From contig CAVVSK010000002.1 of assembly GCA_963750965.1 (NCBI GenBank), positions 20,523 to 84,522 on the forward strand: 64,000 nt of DNA, read 5' to 3'. Below, piece after piece: positions 26,251 to 36,755 of the stretch. A program made the translations under genes and the position numbers. Numbering within the stretch: the first letter of the stretch is position 1; each line of letters opens with the position of its first letter. Under the pieces are notes generated by a model. The model saw only the letters and a program-made list of their open reading frames with translations. It had not been told where the DNA came from and made no database searches. Origin of the DNA: CANKHA01 sp963750965. Lineage in GTDB: Bacteria > Pseudomonadota > Alphaproteobacteria > Rhizobiales > Xanthobacteraceae.

Positions 26251-28267
26251 TCAACGCCGCTCCAACCGCAGATTGCCTAGATCGTCGATAGCGCAGCGCC
26301 AGCCTGGCGGTACGAATGTCGTGCTGCCGTATTCCTCGATCACCGCTGGACCGTCGATGTTCAATGATGGCTGCAATTGTTCGCGCTGGAATACCGCACT
26401 CGGTTTCCAATCGCCGTCCCAGAAGATCGAGCGGTGACCCGTCGGTTCTGAGGTAAGTTTGCTGTCCGCCTGCCAGGAAGGCGCCGGAACTACGCCGGTC
26501 GCGGTGACGCGCACGGTCACGAGTTCGACCTGCTTGCCGGCGCGGCTGAAGCCATAGCGTTGGCCGTAAAGTTGTTCGAACCGCGAGCTCACCGCCGCGA
26601 TATTGTCATCTTTGCCGGTGAGCGGAATGGTCAACTCAAAGGCTTGTCCGCGATAACGCAAATCGAGGAAGCGTTCGATCCGGATCGTACTTGATGCAAA
26701 GCCGTCATCGGAGAACTGCGTGCGCGCGCGTTTCTCGAGATCGGACAGAATTTGGTCCGCATGCTCGTGCGCGTCGGCATTGTACGGCGACACGAGGGTC
26801 GCCGAGTAATCGTATCGAAGATTGGCTCCCGTCAGCCCAAAGGCGGACAGGTTACCGGGATAAAGGGGAACAAGGATGCGGTCGATCCCCAATTCAGCGG
26901 CGATCTCCGCAGCATGCAGGGGTCCCGCGCCGCCAAGCGGTACCAGGGTGAAATCGCGCGGATCGTGACCGCGCTCGATCGAGATTTCACGGATGGCACT
27001 CACCATCCGTGCGACAGCAAGACGGATCACACCCTCGGCAAGGCGATGCTGCGCGCTGTATCCAGCGCGCTCCGACAAATTCGCCAGCGCGTTCTGTGCC
27101 GCTTGAAGGTCCATGCGCATGTTGCCCCCAAGCAGCGTCGTTTCGCCAAGCCGGCCGAGCAGAAAATCCGCGTCGGTGACGGTGAAATCCACGCCCCCCG
27201 CGGCCATAGCAGGCTGGGCCCGGAAAGGCCCCGGCGCTCCGCGGTCCAACCCGCAACGCGCCGTCTACATCTATCCAAGCAATGCTCCCGCCACCGGCGC
27301 CGACAGTATTGATGTCGAGTTGCTGAATCTTCAGTGGCATGCCAGCGATCATACTTTCCGAGACCATTGTCGGATTGAGATCGCGCACCAGCGACACGTC
27401 GGTGCTGGTCCCGCCCATATCACAGGTGATGAAGTCTTTCACGCTTGCCTGCTTGCACATCAGCAGCGCGCCGTTCACGCCGCCGGCAGGTCCGGACAGG
27501 ATGGTGCGGTAAGGCTGCTGCGCGGCGGTCTCGGCGGTCATGATGCCGCCGTTGGACCCCATCACGTAGAATGTGCCGTTGCGCTTGTTGACGAATTCGC
27601 CAAGCCGGCCGAGATATCCTTCCATCTTTGGCAGAACGAAACCGTTGATGACGGCGCTGCTCAGGCGTTCGTATTCCCGATATTCCGGGACGATGCTCGC
27701 CGATGTCACGATCTTCGCGCGATTGAGACGGGTGCGAAGCGTAGTGCCCACTTCCTCTTCATGCTTGGGGTTGCGGTAGGAGTGCAGAAAGCAGACCACC
27801 ACCACGTCAGGATCAACCCCACCGAGTTCCGTTGCGACCGCTTCAACTTCGGCACCGTCGAGCTTGCGTAAGACGTTGCCGTCGGCCTGCACGCGTTCAT
27901 TGACTTCGAAACGGCGCGAACGCGGTACCAGCGGCTGCGCCTTGAGAAATTTGGTATTGAACAGCCCCGGTCCAGCGCGCCGGGTGCGACCGATCTCGAT
28001 CAAGTCGCGGAAGCCTTTGGTTGTCACGATGGCGAGCTTAGCGCCCTTGGACTCGAGCAGAGCGTTGGTGGCGACGGTTGTTCCATGAACGATGCGTGTG
28101 CCGTCCGGCGGGTTTTCACCTTCGATCTGGTTGACGATCTGTTCGACAGCGATCGCGGGATCTTGCGGCGTTGAGGGAATCTTTGCGATCCGGATACCGC
28201 CGGTTTTTGGGTCGTGAAGGGCGAGATCGGTAAAGGTGCCGCCCGTATCGATACCGATAACCTTCAT
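26251..28267 (-). pseudogene. hyuA: HyuA-type hydantoinase subunit A, second copy, one frameshift
   Basis: N-terminal part: IGIDTGGTFTDLALHD, HGTTVATNALLESKGAK and the CDMGGTSTDVSLV phosphate loop, with NTVGAGGGSIAWID. The C-terminal part in another frame starts VDFTVTDADFLLGRLGETT and carries GHDPRDFTLVPLGGAGPLHA. The break falls in a run of six C at 27194-27199 (plus strand); five would restore the frame. The restored length is about 671 residues. It is followed one base later by hyuB. The break in a homopolymer makes a sequencing error or slippage likely. Confidence 0.82.
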
Positions 28268-28273
28268 ATTCCT

Positions 28274-29248
28274 CTACCTTGCGGCTTTACGGGATGCGTC
28301 GAGCCACTGCGAGAAATGGCGCAGGCCCTCCCTCAATTTGAATTTCGGCTCGTACGCAAACACCCGCTGCGCCAGCTTGTAATCGAGCGGTCCCAGCTTC
28401 TGTTCGAGTACGCCGGGGCGTACGACGATGGGCCCTCCACCGAGTTCGAGCTTGGCATGCGGATATAAGTCGCGGATCGCGTCCGCTATCTGCCGCCAGG
28501 TGAAGACCTCTCCGACACCGATATTGTAGGCGCGGCCGATCAGCGACGATTGCGGCACATCGAGCGCGGCAAGCGTCGCGGTTACGATGTCCTCGACATA
28601 GACCGGTTCCTTGGTCTGGTCGCCGCCGGCCGCCATGCTGAAGGGCTTGCCGGTTTGCGCCGCTTCCAGCATGTCCTGGATGACGTTCCCCCGCAGACCA
28701 GTCGGTCGTCCGGGGCCGTAGATATGCGGCATCCGCAGCGCGACGAAGTCGACACCGAAAGCCGACGCGTAAACATTACCCCACTTCTCGCCCGACAGCT
28801 TGGTCACGCCATAGGGGGAGTCCGGATCGGTAGGATGCTTTTCGTCGACCGGCTCATATTGCCCAGGGCCGTAAACGCTTTGCGAACTGATTTGTATAAT
28901 CCGTCCGAGGCTCAGACTGCGCGATATTTCAAGGACGTTGGTCAACCCCATCATATTGACTTGCAGGGTGCGCACCGGATTGTCGATCGACAAACCGGCG
29001 CCCACGATGGAGGCCGTATGCAGGAAGCGTTTGACCTTATGCTTTTCCACGGCGCGAAGAAGCGCGAAGGGATCGAGAATATCTCCAACAACCACCGCAG
29101 CAGATTGTACAGGGTCGTCGGCCGATAGCGGCATCGGCGGACGCTGATCGAAGATCACAACCGGGATTGACTTGCGGATGAGAGCCCGGGCGACGGCGGC
29201 TCCGATAAAGCCGCCGCCGCCTGTGATGAGGACTGCATCAGAAGACAT
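28274..29248 (-). CDS. NAD-dependent epimerase/dehydratase (extended SDR)
   Basis: 324 residues, intact. The nucleotide-binding motif LITGGGGFIGAAVARALI is at residues 7-24, followed by VVVGDIL. The active-site SSQSVYGPG and SPYGVTKLSGEKWG (Tyr and Lys near 147-151) define an extended short-chain dehydrogenase like UDP-sugar epimerases and denD-type acid epimerases. It probably oxidises, epimerises or dehydrates a hydroxy acid or sugar derivative. It sits between hyuA (6-base gap) and the binding-protein genes, so it is part of the catabolic operon. The exact reaction is unknown. Confidence 0.85.
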   Translation of the reverse strand: MSSDAVLITGGGGFIGAAVARALIRKSIPVVIFDQRPPMPLSADDPVQSAAVVVGDILDPFALLRAVEKHKVKRFLHTASIVGAGLSIDNPVRTLQVNMMGLTNVLEISRSLSLGRIIQISSQSVYGPGQYEPVDEKHPTDPDSPYGVTKLSGEKWGNVYASAFGVDFVALRMPHIYGPGRPTGLRGNVIQDMLEAAQTGKPFSMAAGGDQTKEPVYVEDIVTATLAALDVPQSSLIGRAYNIGVGEVFTWRQIADAIRDLYPHAKLELGGGPIVVRPGVLEQKLGPLDYKLAQRVFAYEPKFKLREGLRHFSQWLDASRKAAR

Positions 29249-29260
29249 CGAAGGGACTTC

Positions 29261-30067
29261 TCACTTTGCGTAGTAATCGGGCCAGACCGGCAAGGTGAAG
29301 TTGATCTTGCCGCCCATATGTTTCTCGTAAAGTTTCGCGATCGTGCCGTCCTGCCAGGCGTCCATGATCGCCTCTTCAAGGAAGAGCCGCCATTTCAAGT
29401 CGTTGTGACGCACACCAAGAACCCACGGATCCGGCTTGAACGGAGGCTGGATCACGATGAAATTCGGGTCGTCCTTGGAGAGAGCATTGAGCGTAAGATC
29501 GGTCGTGCTCATCGCATCGATCCGGCCCTGCTTAAGCGCCAGGAAGGCTTGTGGGTATTCCTGAAAATAGACGAGTTCCGCCTTGGGCTGAAAAGCCTGG
29601 ACTCCCAAGGCATCTTGGGAACCCTGGGTGGTACCTACTTTCTTCCCACCCATATCGGCGATGCTCTTGACCCCGCTGTCCTTGCGCACAAGTAAGGCTT
29701 GGCCGCCGAGGAAATATGGCTGAGTAAAGTCGATGACCTGGCCCCGCTCGCGCGTCGGGTTCATCACTGCCATGACGACGTCAACGTTGTTGTTGACAAG
29801 CATGGGAATGCGGGTACGTGAGGTGACCTGTTCCCGTTGGACCTTTACGCCGAGCTTTTTGGCGATGTAGTCCATCAAGTCGATCTCGAAACCGACCCAT
29901 TGACCCTGTTGGTTAATATACCCCGCGGGCGGAAAATCGTTTCGCATCCCGGCAATCAGCGTGCCGCGCTTCTTGACAACGTCGAGAGTGGATTCTTGTG
30001 CCACTGCGGCGGATGCGCCGAGTGCGATTGCGGCGATAGCTGCCGTAAACAACAACAATTTACGCAT
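29261..30067 (-). CDS. Polar amino-acid ABC transporter, periplasmic binding protein (copy 2)
   Basis: 268 residues with the signal peptide MRKLLLFTAAIAAIALGASA and cleavage near AVAQ. It shares with its two sisters the block STLDVVKKRGTLIAGMRNDF, GYINQQGQWVGFEIDLMDY and VTSRTRIPMLVNNNVDVVM. It also shares NPTRERGQVIDFTQPYF and a C-terminus ending in PVWPDYYAK. Periplasmic ligand capture for the permeases at 30.9-32.3 kb. It is encoded directly after copy 3 (27-base gap), pointing to tandem duplication. The binding-pocket differences cannot be judged by eye. Confidence 0.9.
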   Translation of the reverse strand: MRKLLLFTAAIAAIALGASAAVAQESTLDVVKKRGTLIAGMRNDFPPAGYINQQGQWVGFEIDLMDYIAKKLGVKVQREQVTSRTRIPMLVNNNVDVVMAVMNPTRERGQVIDFTQPYFLGGQALLVRKDSGVKSIADMGGKKVGTTQGSQDALGVQAFQPKAELVYFQEYPQAFLALKQGRIDAMSTTDLTLNALSKDDPNFIVIQPPFKPDPWVLGVRHNDLKWRLFLEEAIMDAWQDGTIAKLYEKHMGGKINFTLPVWPDYYAK

Positions 30068-30094
30068 GTTCGTCCTCCTGTCGTGGTTCGCAGT

Positions 30095-30903
30095 TCATTT
30101 CTGGTAGTAGTCCGGCCACACGGGCAGAGTGAAATTCACAGGTGTCCCGATGTGTTCTTGGTGGAGCTTCGCGATAGTGCCGTCAGCCCATGCGTCCATC
30201 ACGGCTTCCTCGATCGCGAGGCGCCATTTTGAATCATTGTGACGCACGCCAATTGCCCAAGGATCCGGCTTAAACGGCGGCATGACCACAACAAGATCCG
30301 GATCACCTTTCGACAGCTGTGCCAGCGTCACGCTGGCCGTCAGCATGGCGTCGACACGCTTTTGCTTCAGTGCAAGGAACACCTGGGGAAATTCCTGGAA
30401 ATACTGGATATCGGCCTTCGGCACCTGCACAAGCAGGCCCGGCCCATCGGCGGAGCCCTGTACGCCGCCTACCTTGCGTGGCGGCAAGAGATCTTCGATG
30501 CCTCGGATGCCACTGTCCTTGCGAACCAGGATTGTGGTTCCAGCGAGAAAGTATGGTGACGTGAAATCGATGGTCTGGGCGCGCTCGCGGGTGGGATTGA
30601 TGTTGATGATAAGGTCAACATTGTTGTTCACCAGCATTGGTATGCGGGTGCGTGAGATACAGCTTCCATCTGCAGCTTCACGCCCAGTTTTTTTGCGATG
30701 TATTTCGCCATGTCGACGTCCAAACCAACCCAGTCACCATTGGAATTCAGATAACCGGCCGGCGGATAATCGTTCTTGACGCCCGCGATTAGCGTGCCGC
30801 GCTTCTTGACGACGTCGAGCGTGGATTCCTGCGCGGATACCACGTTGGACCAGAGCAAAAAGGCGGCGATGGAGGCAGCAAAAAAGTTCAACTTGTTCAA
30901 CAT
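30095..30903 (-). pseudogene. Polar amino-acid ABC transporter, periplasmic binding protein (copy 3), frameshifted
   Basis: N-terminal frame from the ATG at 30903: signal peptide, then STLDVVKKRGTLIAGVKNDY and GDWVGLDVDMAKYIAKKLGV. Near 30655 one base is missing in the codons for AVTSRTRIP, and the protein continues in another frame with MLVNNNVDLIININPTRERA to PVWPDYYQK. With one base restored it would be about 270 residues and very similar to copy 2. It lies between the permease gene and copy 2. As it stands, a truncated 91-residue product would be made. Confidence 0.85.
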
Positions 30904-30917
30904 AGCCCACCTCCAAG

Positions 30918-31592
30918 TTACACGCGATCTGCGATCGTCACGCGATTAGTCTTGCGCCCTTCCATGCTCCTGCTCCATCGAGAAACGATGGTGCAGGGAA
31001 CGAAGTAAACGAGCGCAACAAAGGCGAAGATTTCAAAGGATTTGAATTCGCGGTTATTCACAATCGTCGCGGCGCGGAAGAAATCAACGACGCCGATGAC
31101 GAAGATGAGCGACGTCGTTTTGTAAACCATCACCGCCTGGCTCATCAACGCAGGCTTCATGTTGGAAAATGCCTGCGGCAAGACAATATGGCGAACAATC
31201 TGTAGCCAGCTCAGCCCGGACGAACGGCCTGCCTCGATGTTGCCCCGATCAACCGACTGGATGCCGGCTCGGATGATCTCCGCAGAATAGGCCGAGTTGA
31301 AGGTCACCAGCGCGATAAGTCCTGCTGCGTAGGCGCCGACAGGCATACCGATCACACGAGGTAGCAGGAAATAGACCCAGAAAATCAGCATCAAGATCGG
31401 ACTGCCGCGGACGACCTCGATAATTGCGATGCTGATGTAGCGCGGAATTCTGGATTGCGCGGAGCGGCCGAGCGCAAGCGGCGTTCCAAGGATCAGTCCG
31501 CCAATCAGAGTCAACACCGTCAATTCAAGTGTGACGCGAAGTCCTTTCATGAAGAATGGAAGGTTATCGACGATGACTGAAAAATCCATCAT
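30918..31592 (-). CDS. Polar amino-acid ABC transporter permease 1
   Basis: 224 residues with about five hydrophobic segments (for example LELTVLTLIGGLILGTPLAL and SPILMLIFWVYFLLPRVIG). It has the EAA loop typical of HisM/GlnP-like permeases, IEAGRSSGLSWLQIVRHIVLP. It is the inner-membrane channel half for the nearby binding proteins. The ATG at 31592 overlaps the stop of permease 2 (ATGA), so the two are coupled and probably form a heterodimer. Intact. Confidence 0.87.
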   Translation of the reverse strand: MMDFSVIVDNLPFFMKGLRVTLELTVLTLIGGLILGTPLALGRSAQSRIPRYISIAIIEVVRGSPILMLIFWVYFLLPRVIGMPVGAYAAGLIALVTFNSAYSAEIIRAGIQSVDRGNIEAGRSSGLSWLQIVRHIVLPQAFSNMKPALMSQAVMVYKTTSLIFVIGVVDFFRAATIVNNREFKSFEIFAFVALVYFVPCTIVSRWSRSMEGRKTNRVTIADRV

Positions 31593-32292
31593 CCGGACCC
31601 TATGTCGCCGCTACGATGATCTGGCTTGAGCGGTTGGATTCGGAAACGGCGCGCGCCAAGTCGGGATTCCAGCCAGACAGACAGGCCGGCAACCAAGAAA
31701 CCCAACGCCAAGATACATCCCCGTGGCTGCCGTCGCGGCTTCGAAGCCGCGGAACGAATAGGCCTCGATCTGTTGCGTCTGGAAGGTGAGCTCGGGGATG
31801 GCAATGGTCATCGCTATCGAGCTGTTCTTCAGCGTTTCCAGGACCTGTGTGGTCATCGGCGGGATGACGATAACCAGACCCTGCGGCAGGATAATCCGCC
31901 GCATCACCTGGATGCGCGTCAGGCCGCTGGAAAGCCCGGCCTCCATCTGCCCGACCGGGAATCGAATCAATACCGGCACGCACGGCTTCGGCCATGTACG
32001 CGCTCTGATGGATCGCAAGGCCGATAATGGCGGCGTGATAGGCTTCAAGCCCGAAGCCGAAGTAGAGGAAGAATAGTTTCACCACGAGAGGCGTGTTGCG
32101 GTTCACCTCGACATAAGCTTCGCTGAGAATCCGCAGGATGCGGGAACGTGAGGTACCCATCGTCCCGAAAATGATGCCGAGCACAAGCGCGCAAGTGGCG
32201 CCGACAATGAACAGAAATAGCGTGATCCAAAGGCCTTCCAGCAGAAGATCCCGATACTTCCAGAGGACGGGCCAGTAGAATTCGTATTTCAT
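31589..32292 (-). pseudogene. Polar amino-acid ABC transporter permease 2, two frameshifts
   Basis: From the ATG at 32292: YWPVLWKYRDLLLEGLWITL and LFFLYFGFGLEAYHAAIIGL. The reading then moves to a second frame near 31970, giving QMEAGLSSGLTRIQVMRRII (the EAA loop) and ELTFQTQQIEAYSFRGFEAA. It moves to a third near 31690, giving LALGFLVAGLSVWLESRLG. The stop of that last frame overlaps the permease 1 start exactly (ATGA), which supports it as the true end. The restored product is about 233 residues. Its start overlaps the end of the upstream MmgE gene by four bases. Confidence 0.82.
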
Positions 32293-33668
32293 GACGTCAC
32301 GAGGCTCGGGCCGGATTGCAATTCCAGAAGTTCGCGAACTGGGTCGCGATTGTGCTCAAGGTTGTCGATCCAGCTAACCAGTTTATCGACCGAAGCCGCG
32401 GGCGCACCGCCGACGGCAGAAGCACTCCTTCACCTTGGCGAGTTGTTCGACACGGCTCATCGGATTTTCGGGATGGCCTTTCATCACCTCGACGTGACGG
32501 GTCACCGTCTTGCCGTTACGCAGCTTGAGCGTGATGTCCTGCGGTCCGAAGCAATAATGCTCATCGGTGGGGACCGTCGCGATCCGGTCCGCAAGGTCAC
32601 GGATCTTCGGATCGAGCACCGTGGCGCGGTCGAATTCCGAAAGGCCGACGCGGCCTCGCACCAGCGCGACAGCGACATTATACGCAGTATTGAACTGGGC
32701 GCTGACCTGGGGAGAGTCGCCGGGGCGATACGGGCCTCCGACATAGTCGTGGGCTTCCGCGGGCATCTTTACCTCGCCGCTCTCGACGTCCTCCGCCTTG
32801 ATCTTTTCCTTCGTCATCATGTCGAGGATGGCGTCGATCGCAGCCGTGGCAGAAGCGGCAGCTCGGATAGGGCTTCAGCGAGGATGCTTCGCCCTCAAAC
32901 CAGGTCCCCAGACGGTCGCCAAGCGGCTTCTTGTTGTACTCGCCCGCTTCGTAAAGCGGATAGAGGCCGAACTTGCCTTCCAGCACGTTCTTCGCGCCGG
33001 TGATGCCCCGCTCCGCAAATACCGCCGCTTCCACGCCGGCGCGCGCGGCAAAAGCCGGCTGCATGCGTTTGGTAAGGCTGCCATCGAGGATGCACTGGAA
33101 GTTACCGGACGAAAGGCTGTAGGCGATGCCCATCGCATTATGCGTCTGCTCGCGGTCGAGACCCATGACGCGCGATGCGGCGATCGCCGCGCCGAACACG
33201 CCGCACATCGACGTCGGATGCCAGCCGCGATACCGCTGGATGCCGAGCCCAGCCGATAGGCGACATCGACCCCGACGGTGAGCGCGGTCAGGAGTTGCTC
33301 GCCGCTCACGCCGCCCGCGCGTTCTGCGGCGGCGAGCGCCGCCGGAAACACGACGGCATAGGCATGCATATCGCCGCGCTCATGCGTGTCGTCAAAGTCG
33401 AATGCATGCGCAACGAGAGCGTTGCCCAGTGCCGCATAAGGCGCGGGAATTTTCGACGTTGCGGCCAAGGAACGTCGCCTCCCCCCGCCCGCCCCAATCC
33501 GCCAATTGATCAAGGATCTGGTCGCAGCCGGGCGCCTTGCCGCCGGCCACCATCAGACCGACGGTATCGAGCAGGAACGCCTTGGTGATCTCGTGTCACG
33601 CGCGCCGGGATCGCCGACGGCTTGATGTTCACCGCGTAATCGAGGATCGGAACGATAGCGTCGGTCAT
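32289..33668 (-). pseudogene. MmgE/PrpD family protein (subgroup D, second copy), several frameshifts
   Basis: Pieces of one MmgE/PrpD gene in order. They are MTDAIVPILDYAVNIKPSAI, ITKAFLLDTVGLMVAGGKAP, AFDFDDTHERGDMHAYAVVF, MCGVFGAAIAASRVMGLDRE and a C-terminal lid with VTRHVEVMKGHPENPM. The last segment ends VRELLELQSGPSLVTS at a TGA that overlaps the permease 2 start (ATGA). At least five frame changes lie near 33600, 33455, 33235, 32865 and 32415. It resembles the gene at the left edge of the window (1-621). Reconstructed length is about 460 residues; no product of normal size can be made as read. Confidence 0.82.
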
Positions 33669-33671
33669 GAT

Positions 33672-35156
33672 TTAGGCCTGCCCTTTCGGAGTGAACAGGG
33701 CCATGAACTTCGACACGTCGGTCTGCTTCTCCAGCGTGCTTATCGCTGCGATCATCTTGTCCGTGCGCGCCTTGTAGTCGGGCTGGTAGTTCAGCAGCGC
33801 CTTGAACTTTTCGACGATCTCCTGCTCGAAACGCCCGGCCTTTTCGTAGATCGGATTTTCCGGATCGCCCGAAGGCAGATCGAGGAAGTGCTTCACCGAC
33901 TTGCCGCTCTTGTAGCTTGATCGTCACCTCGGTCGGGAAGCGCGCCGGGTAGCCCTTTTCATACTCGGCATCGGGAATGCCCTTCACTTTTTTGCACAGC
34001 GCCAGAATTTTCGGATCGCGGATTGACTTCTTCGGTGAAAATGCGCGGGCATCGGTGCGCCATGCATCAGGCGAGACGGCAACGGCATAAGGAATGCTGA
34101 ACTGCGCATCCACAATGGTGCCGGGCTGCATAGCGCCGCGCCGCCGGCTCGAACAGCGTAAGATAGGCCGTGCGGTAGACGCGAACTGTGACCTCCTCGA
34201 CATCATCGGCCTTGATGTTGTGTTCGCGAACCAGCGCAAGCGTCGCGTCGATTACCTGATGATAGAAACGGCAGCCGGAGTAAGGCTTGAAGCTCGTGCC
34301 ATAGCCGCGATACTCGGTGCCGAGCCCGCGCAGCATGATGTCGACGTCCCATTGACGTTTAAAGGAGAAGGCTTTCAGGAAGCCATAGACGCCTTCCACA
34401 ATCGTGGCCGGTCCGGTATAGCCGCCCTTGGCGAGGTAGGCAGAAAGCACACCTGCCTCGGCGGACTTGCCGGGGTGCAGACGCTTGATCCAGGAGCCGT
34501 CGGTCTTCCATTCCTCAAGGCCGGCAGCCTGCGTGCCCGCAATGCCGAGCGCACGCACGACCGCTTCATGCGGGAGGTCGAGGATGCGGGCGGCGGCGGC
34601 CGCTGCGCCGAACACGCCGCAACTTCCGGTCGGGTGAAAGCCTTCGTAATATTGCGTGCCCAGGAAGGCGTCGCCGATACGCGTCATCACCTCGTAACCT
34701 GCAACGACGCCTTCCAAAAGCTTGGCGCCACTGGCCCCGCTCCACTCTGCGACCGCGATGGCCGCAGGAATGACGGCAACGGCCGGATGCAACACGGACG
34801 TGCGGTGATCGTCGTCCATTTCGACTGCGTGACCAGTGGTGCCGTTGACCAGAGCCGCCATCATCGGGCTTGGAGCGATACTCCCTGCCGATGACGGTGC
34901 ATTTTTCTTTGCCGCCCATGGTTTCGACAACGTCACCGATGATGCGGCTCGACTTGATGAAGGATCCGGTCAGGGCCACGCCCAGATAGTCGAGCACGAA
35001 CATGCGGGCACGCTCAACGACCTCTTTCGGCATTTTGTTGATGTCGCAGTCCACCACGAAACGGGCGAGCTGCTCGGTAACGGTCCCCTCGCCGGGCACT
35101 TCGATGCGGCCGGAATCTTCGCTGACGGTATTCAGGTGGCGGGCAGGTTCAAGCAT
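33672..35156 (-). pseudogene. MmgE/PrpD family protein (subgroup A, second copy), three frameshifts
   Basis: Starts at the ATG 35156 with MLEPARHLNTVSEDSG, then VDCDINKMPKEVVERARMFV. After a shift near 34880 the reading resumes with HAVEMDDDHRTSVLHPAVAV, MTRIGDAFLGTQYYEGFHPT and KRLHPGKSAEAGVLSAYLAK. Further shifts near 34130 and 33910 lead to the end DLPSGDPENP and VSKFMALFTPKGQA. The paralogy with the intact gene at 629-2068 is strong along the whole length. It lies three bases upstream of subgroup D, the same order as in the first block. Restored length is about 494 residues. Confidence 0.85.
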
Positions 35157-36591
35157 GGACTTGGGCTTTCTGTTTGTTCGTCGTTTTGAGGGATGGGTTG
35201 AGAGAGCAATTCGCTGAGCCGGGCGGTGGTCGACGCAGCATCGAGAGTCATGATGGTGTCGTAGGCCTGTGTGGCCCACGCCTCGCCGCATACCGGCGTG
35301 ACGATGCGATGGAATTTCGCGACTGACCTCGTCATCGGTCAGTGGGTCCTTGTCGCTGCCTTTTGCGTAATCGACGGTTTCCTCAAGCTTGCTGCCGTCG
35401 CGCAGAGTCACGGACACGCTCACCTTGTGGCGGCCGCGACGGGCCGAGCGCATCGAATCCGGATCCTGTTCGACGTGCACGCGGCGGGCGAAAGCGCAAT
35501 GACATCCTGCGCCGACGATGCGCTCGAGGCGTGAACTGCTCGACAAAGGCGTCGCCGTCGATAAGCGTGACGGACAGGCAGTAAGGCAAGTTCATCTGCG
35601 CCGTCGTGATGCTGCGCGGCTCATAGGGCCAGCCGACGTGAAGCAGGGTGGCCTTGGTGGTGCGCACATCGATCCGCTCGATGGCGTCGGGGTCGATGCG
35701 CTTCTTTTTCAGCATCCGCTTCGCTGCTTCCACCGATGTGTGGCAGCTGCCGCAGCAGGAATAGATCTTGAACCCCATCTTCTCGGTCTCGAATACAGTT
35801 CCGAGGCCTTGGGTGAGCACGCCGGGTTTCGGCTCGTCGCTCAGGGTCGTGCAGTATCCGCCGTACTCCACCTCGAAGACATTCTCGATGCCGGTGAATC
35901 CGACGCGCGGCAAGCTCGGCGCCGTAGACGCCCGATTGGGACGCCCGTCCCGCATGCATGCGTTTCACCATCGATTCGAATTGTGCGGCCATGAGGCCTG
36001 CAGCCTGGGTCGCGCCGATGCTGATGGCATGCTCCATTTGCTCGGCATTGAGACCGAGCACACGGCCTGCCGCGGCGGCGGCTGTGACGGCGCCGTTCGT
36101 CCCAGTGGGATGAAAGCCACGAACGAGATGGCTGGTGCCGACGCTCATGCCTACGCGTGCACCGACCTCAATGCCGGCGATGCATGCCGTGAGAAATTCC
36201 TTTCCGCTGATACCGCCCCGTCGATTCCGCGATCGCGAGCGCGGCGGGCAACCCCGCGCTGCTCGGATGCAGGATCGAGGTTTTATGCAGGTCGTCGAGC
36301 TCAAAACTATGAATCAGCGTCCCGTTGACCAGCGCGGCCAAGCGATGCCGGGACGCGGTCGCCGCGGCCCCAGATATGCGCCTGCGGCTTGCCGCCCTGC
36401 TCGGCTACATAATCACCCAGGATTTTTCCCCACGGCAACGTCGTCGCAAACATGGCGCAGCCGACCGCGTCCAGCACGCAAAGCTTGATCCGTGCCATCG
36501 CGGCTGCCGGTACGGCCGCCGCAGACAGTCCGCTCGCAAAGGCGGCGAGTTGCGTGGAGGGCCCATTGCCTTTTTTCGGATGCGCACTCAT
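35132..36591 (-). pseudogene. MmgE/PrpD family protein (subgroup E, single copy), several frameshifts
   Basis: From the ATG at 36591: LAAFASGLSAAAVPAAAMAR and KLCVLDAVGCAMFATTLPWG. The acidic motif ELDDLHKTSILHPSS, then KEFLTACIAGIEVGARVGMS, GFHPTGTNGAVTAAAAAGRV and KRMHAGRASQSGVYGAEL follow in other frames. The C-terminal half has FKIYSCCGSCHTSVEAAKRM and VSVSVTLRDGSKLEETVDY. At least five frame changes are needed. It has no close twin in the window. It overlaps the next MmgE gene by 25 bases, and its ATG overlaps the stop of the PEP-mutase-like relic (ATGA). Restored length is about 485 residues. Confidence 0.82.
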
Positions 36592-36751
36592 TGGCCGCCC
36601 TCCGCGCTTGCAGCGTCGAATCCCGCGGGCTCGACGAGCTTTGCGGAAATCGGATCAACAATCCGGGGGCGCGGATGAGGCGATCCGATCTGATCAGATC
36701 GCGGAATTTTTTGCGCGTTGCATTGACCGCAATACTTTGGATCACTGACAT
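36588..36751 (-). pseudogene. PEP mutase / isocitrate lyase family N-terminal relic
   Basis: Starts at the ATG 36751 with SIAVNATRKKFRDLIRSDRL and IRAP. After one frame change it continues IVDPISAKLVEPAGFDAASA and stops at a TGA (36588-36590) overlapping the next MmgE start. RAPGxxDxxSAxLVExAGFDA is the usual opening of the PEP mutase / 2-methylisocitrate lyase superfamily. The remaining 230 or so residues, including the catalytic core, are missing. It is the first cistron after the GntR gene. A lyase of this class would fit the pathway of the neighbouring hydratases, but this copy is dead. Confidence 0.6.
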
Positions 36752-36755
36752 TACA

